Part shown: positions 1 through 4,656 of the stretch, piece by piece
How positions within the stretch are numbered: position 1 is the first letter of the stretch
Layout of the letters: each line of letters begins with the position of its first letter
Source: Parcubacteria group bacterium CG1_02_39_15
GTDB lineage: Bacteria > Patescibacteriota > Minisyncoccia > Minisyncoccales > Paceibacteraceae
Length of the DNA stretch: 5,753 nucleotides
Reading direction: 5' to 3'
Assembly (NCBI GenBank): GCA_001872265.1
Contig: MNWE01000010.1
Coordinates: 1 to 5,753, forward strand
Program-made: the position numbers and the translations under genes
The notes under the pieces: model-generated
What the model saw: only the letters and a program-made list of their open reading frames with translations
Told to the model about the DNA's origin: nothing
Database searches by the model: none

Positions 1-7
1 GGGTGAA

Positions 8-25
8 GAAGAGATTTATCTCTTC
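8..25 (-). terminator. Small hairpin just downstream of efp, possible weak terminator
   Basis: An 8-bp perfect inverted repeat, GAAGAGAT and ATCTCTTC, is separated by 2 bases and begins 2 bases after the efp stop codon on the minus strand. In the minus-strand transcript the stem is followed by UUCACCC, so the U-tract is very poor. The stem is AU-rich. The position right after the last visible gene of the operon suits a terminator or an mRNA 3' end stabiliser, but the window ends 7 bases further on and a downstream gene could exist. Confidence 0.4.
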
Positions 26-27
26 GA

Positions 28-591
28 CTATTCGACCCGCCTAACATATTCGCCGGTTTCGGTGTTAACCTCAATGATATCGCCCTCTTTAATAAACAAG
101 GGGGTATTTATTTGAGCGCCCGTCTCTAAAGTAACTGTTTTTGTTCCGCCCTGGGCCCTGTCTCCTTTAATTCCTGGCGGAGCTTCGGTAACCTTTAGCT
201 GAACTTTGATTGGCAAAACAATATTAATAAACTTTCCCTGGAATTTAATACCGGTCAAAATCTGATTGGGCTTCAGAAACTCTTTGCCAGAACCAATTTT
301 TTCTTCTTCTAATTCAAAACGGTCGGCAGAATTTTTAGCTTCAGAAAACCAAAACTCTCCACGATGGTTATAGAGAAACTTTATCTCAATTTTCTCCAAC
401 TCCGCCTCATCAAAAGTATCGTCTTGATGGAAGGTTTTCTCCAGCACTTTCCCATTAATCAAGTTCTTAATCTTTGTCCTGGCTACCACCATATCCTGGG
501 CTTTATATATTTGCTGAAATTCCAAAACTTCGTAAGGTTGCTCTTCGTAAGTGAATTGTACGCCTTTTCTTAAATCAAAATAAGTCAACAT
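28..591 (-). CDS. efp: Translation elongation factor P (EF-P)
   Basis: EF-P binds between the ribosomal P and E sites and relieves stalling at proline runs. The 187-residue product has the normal family length and domain order: a KOW-like domain I (about 1-65), an OB domain (about 66-130) and a C-terminal OB domain (about 131-187). The family signature GDRAQGGTKTVTLETG lies at 143-158 and is followed by NTPLFI. The frame stays open to 732, but the extra N-terminal residues are antisense-free read-through of fmt. The ATG at 591 gives the family N-terminus MLTYFDLRKG, so I chose it. The loop that carries the modified Lys34 in E. coli reads QQIYKAQDM here (26-34): a Lys sits at the same distance after the EF motif, but without the flanking glycines and with two extra residues. 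No modification enzyme gene (EpmA, EpmB, EarP) is visible. It lies 5 bp after fmt and has no Shine-Dalgarno sequence, so it is probably translated by coupling within the operon. Confidence 0.97.
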   Translation of the reverse strand: MLTYFDLRKGVQFTYEEQPYEVLEFQQIYKAQDMVVARTKIKNLINGKVLEKTFHQDDTFDEAELEKIEIKFLYNHRGEFWFSEAKNSADRFELEEEKIGSGKEFLKPNQILTGIKFQGKFINIVLPIKVQLKVTEAPPGIKGDRAQGGTKTVTLETGAQINTPLFIKEGDIIEVNTETGEYVRRVE

Positions 592-596
592 AGCTT

Positions 597-1580
597 TTAT
601 TTTAAGATGGTGCCGATAAAATCTGGGTGGCCCCTTAAAAACTCTTCTGAACTCATCTCTTTTTTCCCTTCCATTTGTAACCTTTCCATAACTAGAAAGT
701 CGCCAGCGCCCATTGAAAATCCTTTTCCGCACTGAATAGCCAGTTCGTTCTGAGGAACCACCAGGGTCTTTCCAATAGGATAAGTCATTGTTATTGGCGA
801 TTTATAAACTCTGGCTTTTAAAGTTTTTATCTGGGTTGATTTGCCAGTTTTTTCCCAAAAAGTATAGCTTCCTGGCCAAGGCAAATACGCTCTAATTTCT
901 CGTTCAATGGCTTCTGCCGATTTCTGCCAATTTATTTGACCGTCTGCCCGCGTTAAAACTTTAGTGAAAGTGGCTTTGGCATCGTCTTGTGGCTGAGGGT
1001 TAATCATTCTTCTTGTCCATTTGGAAATGGTTTCCCCAAGAAGATTTGCTCCCAAGTCAGCTAATTTATCGTGGAGACTGATCGCGGTCTCTTTTTCTTC
1101 AATCGTCATTGCTCTTTGATTAAGAATGGGTCCGTGGTCCATTTTTTCATCCATTAAAATAATTGTCGCGCCGGTTTTTTTATCGCCATTTAAAATTACT
1201 GCTTGAATAGGGGAGGAACCGCGGTATTTGGGTAAAAGTGAAGGATGAACATTAAGAGAACCATACCGAGGCGTGTCTAATATATCTTTGGAAATGATTT
1301 GACCATAGGCGGCTACCGTTATCAGGTCTGGCTTTAAATTTTCAATTTTCAATTTGCAATTTTCAATTTTTTCTGGCTGTTCAACCGGAATATTATTTTT
1401 TTCAGCCAGAACTTTGACTGGCAGGGGAGTGATAGTTTGTTCTCTTCCTACTGGTTTATCGGGGGCGGTCACAACTAAACACGGCCTATAACCGCCTTTA
1501 ATAAGCTTTTCCAAAATAATTGCCCCGAATTCCGGGGTTCCCATAAATACAATTTTCAATTTACAATTTACAATTTTCAT
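597..1580 (-). CDS. fmt: Methionyl-tRNA formyltransferase
   Basis: Fmt transfers a formyl group from 10-formyltetrahydrofolate to initiator Met-tRNA. The 327-residue product has the formyltransferase Rossmann domain (about 1-200) with the FMGTPEF start motif at 12-18, the folate-site motif SLLPKYRG at 114-121 and the catalytic triad Asn110, His112 and Asp148 (LNVHPSLLP and DHGPI). The C-terminal tRNA-binding domain (about 205-327) has the usual ADGQINW and LPWPGSY segments. I chose the ATG at 1580 because it forms an ATGA overlap with the upstream stop; a GTG at 1595 in the same frame is the alternative. Compared with the usual MKIVFMGTPEF, the N-terminus carries seven extra residues (NCKLKIV). 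A second copy of the same peptide, ENCKLKIE, replaces the normally variable helix before LKPDL. Both come from an AT-rich DNA repeat. No def (deformylase) gene is adjacent in this window. Confidence 0.96.
   Translation of the reverse strand: MKIVNCKLKIVFMGTPEFGAIILEKLIKGGYRPCLVVTAPDKPVGREQTITPLPVKVLAEKNNIPVEQPEKIENCKLKIENLKPDLITVAAYGQIISKDILDTPRYGSLNVHPSLLPKYRGSSPIQAVILNGDKKTGATIILMDEKMDHGPILNQRAMTIEEKETAISLHDKLADLGANLLGETISKWTRRMINPQPQDDAKATFTKVLTRADGQINWQKSAEAIEREIRAYLPWPGSYTFWEKTGKSTQIKTLKARVYKSPITMTYPIGKTLVVPQNELAIQCGKGFSMGAGDFLVMERLQMEGKKEMSSEEFLRGHPDFIGTILK
1341..1370 (-). repeat. AT-rich 30-bp repeat, copy B, inside fmt
   Basis: Read on the minus strand this stretch codes for KIENCKLKIE and matches copy A at 1548-1577 in 27 of 30 bases, in the same orientation and frame. 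It is built from short units of the type AAATTGNA. In the protein it occupies the variable region between QPEK and LKPDL, ahead of the catalytic NVHP motif, where other Fmt proteins usually have an unrelated helix. I read it as a repeat that entered or expanded in coding DNA. Confidence 0.75.
1548..1577 (-). repeat. AT-rich 30-bp repeat, copy A, at the fmt start
   Basis: Read on the minus strand it begins directly after the fmt ATG and codes for KIVNCKLKIV. The 9-mer AAAATTGTA is present at both ends, so the extra seven residues look like a 21-bp insertion or slippage event between two copies of this 9-mer. Three bases differ from copy B: two GTA/GAA changes and one TGT/TGC. The first base of the repeat region overlaps the stop codon of the upstream gene, so the event also shaped the gene junction. 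Confidence 0.75.
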
Positions 1581-2056
1581 TTGATTATTCGCCACTCAAT
1601 TTCTTCTTCTTTATCGGCAAATTCCAACCAAGAGCCCTCTTTATCAACAACATACCATTTTCTTTTGGCTTCTGACCAAACCATCGGGTTCCCCCGATAA
1701 TAAGGTTTTTTAACGATTTCTTTTGGCTTTAATCTATCTAATTCTAACCACTTTTTGAAAACCGTTTCAATAGTATAATCTAAATTTCTTGATTTTGCCC
1801 ACTCAGCCACCTTATCAATTGCCTGAAAGGCTTTTTTTTGCGAGCCGGCCAATTCCAAAAGTTGCTTTGCCGGTTTCACATATCTTGAATAAATAATTTT
1901 TCTTTTCTTTGCGCTTTCTTTTACTTCTTTTAAGGTTAAGCCCTTAGTGAAAAAATAATGATTCACTATTCTTTGGATTTCATTTGCCAATTTCAACGGC
2001 AATGCTAATTGCCCAATTTTGGTTTTTTTTGATTTCTTTTTCAACTTTCTAGCCAT
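1577..2056 (-). CDS. Hypothetical basic protein, 159 residues
   Basis: I do not recognise this protein. It starts with a strongly basic tail (ARKLKKKSKKTK, residues 2-13) that suggests nucleic-acid contact. A mostly helical middle follows (about 20-110, with VKPAKQLLELAG and AIDKVAEWAKSRNLDYTIETVFKKWLEL). The C-terminal segment is rich in aromatics (YYRGNPMVWSEAKRKWYVVDKEGSWLEF, in two pieces at about 118-146) and looks like a small beta unit. There is no signal peptide or membrane segment. The ATG at 2056 lies within the end of padR (16-bp overlap), and the stop overlaps the fmt start by 4 bp, so it sits between the regulator and the translation genes in one transcript. The arrangement of helices loosely recalls helical DNA-replication accessory proteins, but that is only an impression. 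The gene has intact length, an overlapped start and stop and typical codon use, so it is probably real. Confidence 0.85.
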   Translation of the reverse strand: MARKLKKKSKKTKIGQLALPLKLANEIQRIVNHYFFTKGLTLKEVKESAKKRKIIYSRYVKPAKQLLELAGSQKKAFQAIDKVAEWAKSRNLDYTIETVFKKWLELDRLKPKEIVKKPYYRGNPMVWSEAKRKWYVVDKEGSWLEFADKEEEIEWRIIK

Positions 2057-2367
2057 TTTAAAATTGTTTTGTAAAATTTTTTTGCTTTTTCTAATTCTTT
2101 TTTTCCTTTTTCAGTAATCTGATAAATCCTTCGCCTCTCTTCCATTTCGCTCTTAACAAATCCCTCTTTTTCTAATCGGTAAAGAACCCGATAAGGGGTA
2201 ATTCTTCCTGGCTTAAAATTAAACCTCTTGCCAATTATGGCTGGAATTTTCCAAGCATAAAGTTTTCCTTCTTTCAATAAGGAAAGGATGTAAAGCCAGA
2301 GGTTTTCTTTAGTATTTGATTTTTGGAGCCGTTCAATAGGAAGCATAAAGGTTATGGGGCTTGACAT
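2041..2367 (-). CDS. PadR-family winged-helix transcriptional regulator
   Basis: PadR-type regulators are dimeric repressors that often respond to small molecules and control their own promoter. The 108-residue protein contains the winged helix at about 23-92: LWLYILSLLKEGKLYAWKI, the recognition-helix region ITPYRVLYRLEKEGFV (56-71) and the wing EERRRIYQIT (76-85). A short C-terminal helix (about 88-107) fits the small PadR subfamily, in which this helix forms the dimer. The ATG at 2367 gives the longest form. An ATG at 2346 (MLPIERL) is an alternative and fits better if the TAAAAT at 2371-2376 is the -10 box, because transcription would then start inside the first codons. It is the first gene of the leftward operon and diverges from the inositol phosphate synthase gene. 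The perfect palindrome directly upstream is its likely operator. The ligand cannot be told from sequence. Confidence 0.9.
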   Translation of the reverse strand: MSSPITFMLPIERLQKSNTKENLWLYILSLLKEGKLYAWKIPAIIGKRFNFKPGRITPYRVLYRLEKEGFVKSEMEERRRIYQITEKGKKELEKAKKFYKTILKWLES

Positions 2368-2388
2368 ACTATTTTACAGCGGTAAAAT
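2361..2388 (+). promoter_or_regulatory. Sigma70-type promoter of the inositol phosphate synthase gene
   Basis: A perfect -35 box TTGACA (2361-2366) is followed after 16 bp by TAAAAT (2383-2388), five of six matches to the -10 consensus. Transcription would start at about 2395-2397, at the ATG itself, giving a leaderless or almost leaderless mRNA. This agrees with the absence of a Shine-Dalgarno sequence before the ATG. The -35 box lies inside the first codons of padR on the other strand. Confidence 0.75.
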
Positions 2389-2391
2389 AGT
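2368..2391. promoter_or_regulatory. Perfect 10-4-10 palindrome, probable PadR operator
   Basis: The arms ACTATTTTAC and GTAAAATAGT are exact reverse complements around the spacer AGCG. The palindrome fills nearly all of the 29-bp gap between padR and the divergent synthase gene. Each arm holds a TAAAAT, one on each strand, so a dimer bound here would cover the -10 boxes of both directions. Location next to a PadR gene suggests autoregulation and co-regulation of the divergent gene; that is inference. It is an unlikely terminator because both flanking genes start here. Confidence 0.8.
2371..2376 (-). promoter_or_regulatory. Possible -10 box of the padR operon
   Basis: TAAAAT on the minus strand, within the left arm of the palindrome, is the mirror image of the rightward -10 box. 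No good -35 hexamer is present at 16-18 bp (best is ATGTTA at 2393-2398). If used, transcription would begin near 2364, after the first padR ATG, which would make the ATG at 2346 the start codon. Confidence 0.4.
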
Positions 2392-2396
2392 TTAAC

Positions 2397-3530
2397 ATGC
2401 CAAAACAAACCCTTCGACAGGCTCAGGGTGCTGAGCAGCGCCGAAGCATAAAAATCGCTATCGTTGGGGTAGGAAATTGCTGTTCCAGTTTAATTCAGGG
2501 TCTTTTTTATTACAAAAAAATTAAGCAAGGCGTACCGGGCTTAATGCACCCTGAAATAAATGGCTACAAAATCTCTGAAATTCGACCGGTCGCTGCTTTT
2601 GATATTGACGGAAGAAAAGTAGGGAAGGACTTATCAAAAGCCATTTTCGCTCCGCCTAACTGCACTAAAGTCTTCTATTCAAGAATACCAAATTTAGGCG
2701 TAAAAGTAAAAATGGGCCAGGTTCTGGATGGAGTGGCTTCTCATCTAAAAGATTACCCGGAAGAAAAAAGATTTGTTGTTTCTAAAGAAAAACCGGCAAA
2801 TGCGGCTGAAGAACTTAAAAAATCTGGGGCAGAAATTTTGATTAACTATCTGCCGGTAGGCTCCCAAAAAGCAGTAGAGTTTTATGCTAAAGCCGCCTTG
2901 GAAGCCGGCTGCGCTTTTATTAACTGTATGCCAGTTTTTATTGCTTCAGACAAAAAATGGGCAGAAAAATTTAAAAAGAAAGGTTTGCCCGTTATCGGTG
3001 ACGATGTTAAATCTCAAGTAGGAGCGACGATCATCCACCGCGTTTTAAGCCGGCTCTTTTCTGAAAGGGGAGTGAAAATAGACAAATCTTATCAATTGAA
3101 CTTTGGCGGCAATACCGACTTTTTAAATATGTTAGAAAGAGCACGATTGAAATCAAAGAAAATTTCTAAAACCGAAAGCGTAGAATCGCAATTGAAAAAT
3201 CGATTGAGTTACGATGATCTCCATGTGGGTCCTTCAGATTACATTCCTTGGCTGAAAGACAACAAAATCTGTTTTATTAGAATAGAAGGGAGGAAGTTCG
3301 GAAATATCCCAGTAGAGTTAGAATTAAAACTTTCAGTTGAAGATTCGCCGAATTCAGCTGGCTGCGTAATTGACGCTATCAGATTGGCCAAATTGGCTCT
3401 AAATAAAAAAATCGGCGGACCTATAATTTCCGCCTCGGCTTATTTAATGAAACATCCGCCAGTTCAATTTTCAGACGAAAAAGCCAGAGAAATGGTAGAA
3501 GAGTTTATTACTGGTACTTCTCAGCACTAA
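2397..3530 (+). CDS. ino1: Inositol-3-phosphate synthase
   Basis: The enzyme converts glucose 6-phosphate to 1L-myo-inositol 3-phosphate using bound NAD. It is the only de novo entry into inositol compounds. The 377-residue product is close to the prokaryotic (Mycobacterium and archaeal type) length. The Rossmann nucleotide-binding start IKIAIVGVGNCCSSLIQG lies at 18-35. The catalytic-domain motif GDDVKSQVGATI at 201-212 contains the conserved lysine, and LNFGGNTDFLNM follows at 234-245. The C-terminal stretch VGPSDYIPWLKDNK then PNSAGCVIDAIRLAK (about 278-332) is also typical. Residues 5-17 (TLRQAQGAEQRRS) are encoded by a hairpin repeat and are not part of the family fold. The ATG at 2397 has no Shine-Dalgarno sequence and probably sits at the transcript 5' end. 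The last 23 bp overlap the convergent AMMECR1 gene. No inositol monophosphatase or inositol-lipid synthase is visible, so the fate of the product is unknown. Confidence 0.93.
   Translation: MPKQTLRQAQGAEQRRSIKIAIVGVGNCCSSLIQGLFYYKKIKQGVPGLMHPEINGYKISEIRPVAAFDIDGRKVGKDLSKAIFAPPNCTKVFYSRIPNLGVKVKMGQVLDGVASHLKDYPEEKRFVVSKEKPANAAEELKKSGAEILINYLPVGSQKAVEFYAKAALEAGCAFINCMPVFIASDKKWAEKFKKKGLPVIGDDVKSQVGATIIHRVLSRLFSERGVKIDKSYQLNFGGNTDFLNMLERARLKSKKISKTESVESQLKNRLSYDDLHVGPSDYIPWLKDNKICFIRIEGRKFGNIPVELELKLSVEDSPNSAGCVIDAIRLAKLALNKKIGGPIISASAYLMKHPPVQFSDEKAREMVEEFITGTSQH
2411..2446 (+). repeat. GC-richer hairpin repeat inside the ino1 N-terminus
   Basis: An inner perfect stem GCTCAG (2421-2426) and CTGAGC (2431-2436) has a GGTG loop, and an outer stem CTTCG (2412-2416) pairs with CGAAG (2442-2446). 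The sequence resembles the widespread dispersed repeat that begins CTTCGACAGGCTCAGG and recurs in many bacterial draft genomes, often giving LRQAQG peptides when translated. Its base composition stands out from the AT-rich surroundings. It encodes most of the first 17 residues of the synthase, ahead of the Rossmann strand. Confidence 0.8.
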
Positions 3531-4020
3531 ATCTATAAATTACAAATTTCTCTCGGGCGGGGTCAACCCCGCCTTTTTCGCAGGCAATAGCAATTTGTTT
3601 TTCAATAGTATCTATACCCTCCAAATCCGGCAGCAAAAGCCCGGATTTATAAGAAGTTTTAATAACTATTCCGTATTTTTTAGGGTCTAATTCTTTTAAA
3701 TCTTTAATTAGTTCCGGCTCATTCAAGAGATAAACTGCGTAGGAAAGTTGAGGCAGTTCTTCTTCAGAAATTGATTCAAACCGATTATCTTCGGTGGCGG
3801 CAGCAACGGCATTATAGATTATCTCTTCAGCAATGTTTTCCCGAATGGGAAGATAAGTGCCAATACAACCGCGCAGTTCGCCCCCTTTCATAACTGTTAC
3901 AAAAACTCCAGCTTTCTTGATTAATAGATCTGGAGACAAACCGGTTGGCAAAACAAGAGGTGTTTTTTCTTTAATATAGTTTTCGATTGCCTGCTTAGCG
4001 AGTAGAACGTAAGAGTTCAT
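3508..4020 (-). CDS. amrA: AMMECR1-domain protein (AmmeMemoRadiSam system protein A type)
   Basis: The 170-residue protein matches a full AMMECR1 domain. The hallmark LRGCIG is at 49-54, the conserved AVAAATEDNRF segment at 71-81 and GLLLPDLEGIDTIEKQ at 127-142. In many prokaryotes this domain is encoded with a MEMO1-like protein and a radical SAM enzyme (AmrB and AmrS); neither is in this window, so the partner assignment is only by family. The biochemical function is not established. The strictly conserved cysteine of LRGCIG (Cys52) is present. The ATG at 4020 lies 6 bp after the HD gene stop and has no Shine-Dalgarno sequence, suggesting coupled translation. Its 3' end overlaps the convergent ino1 gene by 23 bp, with no terminator between them. 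Confidence 0.9.
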   Translation of the reverse strand: MNSYVLLAKQAIENYIKEKTPLVLPTGLSPDLLIKKAGVFVTVMKGGELRGCIGTYLPIRENIAEEIIYNAVAAATEDNRFESISEEELPQLSYAVYLLNEPELIKDLKELDPKKYGIVIKTSYKSGLLLPDLEGIDTIEKQIAIACEKGGVDPAREKFVIYRFSAEKYQ

Positions 4021-4026
4021 TGTAAA

Positions 4027-4599
4027 TTATTTGAGGATTTGCCTAATCGTTTCGTATTTTTCCTGAATTATCGCTCTGGCCGGGGGCATTAATTTTTTCC
4101 AATCCCTTTCTAATTTACCTCTTAAAGAGGCCACGCCTTCTTCAATATCTAATTTATGCTTATTAAAAACGAGATAGAAAAGCGAGGGCAAATCAGTGTA
4201 ATGAGCCATGGCGTCGGCGCTAGCCACAATCTCTGCCTCAAGAGTCTCTCTTTTAATAGCCTTACTGCCGCGATGAGCGTAAATGCAATGTTTTATTTTC
4301 TCAATTTTTTCTTTTGGGTAGTCCAATTTCTTAAGGATCTTTTCTGCTTCTTTAGTCCCTGAGATATGGTGGTTTTCCTTATCGCCCTGGAGACTACCGA
4401 GGTCATGGAGTAGAGCCGCCAGCTCAACCACTTCTATATCGGCTTTTAATTTTTTTGCCAGCATTTTAGAAAATCTAACTACCGGCAAAATATGATGTTT
4501 CCAGGCATCGTAGCCATCAATATTTGACTGCCTCTTGCAAACAGCTTCAACTATTTTCTTTACTTCTTTAACTACTGCTTTGTGTGAATATTTTTTCAT
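4027..4599 (-). CDS. HD-domain phosphohydrolase
   Basis: HD-domain proteins are metal-dependent phosphohydrolases that act on nucleotides or other phosphate esters. The 190-residue product shows the ligand pattern His35 or His36 (WKHH), His65-Asp66 (ALLHDLGS), His78 (NHHISG), His109 (YAHRG) and Asp129 (ASADAMAH). This matches the single-domain YedJ-like type with an uncharacterised substrate rather than a (p)ppGpp synthetase/hydrolase. The C-terminal helical part (about 140-190) is unassigned. The protein is all helical with no signal peptide. The ATG at 4599 follows an extended -10 promoter by 11 bp. It is transcribed ahead of amrA with a 6-bp gap, so the two probably form one unit. The substrate cannot be read from the sequence. 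Confidence 0.9.
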   Translation of the reverse strand: MKKYSHKAVVKEVKKIVEAVCKRQSNIDGYDAWKHHILPVVRFSKMLAKKLKADIEVVELAALLHDLGSLQGDKENHHISGTKEAEKILKKLDYPKEKIEKIKHCIYAHRGSKAIKRETLEAEIVASADAMAHYTDLPSLFYLVFNKHKLDIEEGVASLRGKLERDWKKLMPPARAIIQEKYETIRQILK

Positions 4600-4610
4600 G
4601 CGTAGGTTTT

Positions 4611-4619
4611 ATAATACCA
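4611..4619 (-). promoter_or_regulatory. Extended -10 promoter of the HD/AMMECR1 pair
   Basis: On the minus strand the bases read TG G TATTAT, an extended -10 element with five of six matches in the hexamer. No convincing -35 box is present (TACACA at the 17-bp position), which is acceptable for extended -10 promoters. Transcription would start at about 4604-4605, leaving a leader of only some five bases before the ATG at 4599. The 57-bp gap that contains it is the largest between genes in the window. Confidence 0.55.
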
Positions 4620-4656
4620 TATTGGCAAGGTTTTGTGTACAGCCAGGTGTGTATAA

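Noticed and set aside
364..573. Plus-strand open frame of 69 codons opposite efp
   Set aside because: It is antisense to the conserved EF-P sequence and its hydrophobic translation is what a reverse-complement shadow would give.
592..732. N-terminal extension of EF-P up to an ATG at 732
   Set aside because: The extra 47 residues do not resemble EF-P, lie wholly inside fmt in another frame, and the family start MLTYFDLRKG begins exactly at 591.
2368..2391. Palindrome as a bidirectional terminator
   Set aside because: Both neighbouring genes start here rather than end, and it coincides with promoter elements.
4156..4362. Plus-strand open frame of 68 codons opposite the HD gene
   Set aside because: It is a shadow of the conserved HD coding sequence with no independent support.
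4648..4656. TTATACACA on the minus strand, matching the relaxed DnaA-box pattern
   Set aside because: It is a single site in a short gap with no cluster, no AT-rich unwinding region of note and no dnaA or dnaN nearby; chance is enough in AT-rich DNA.
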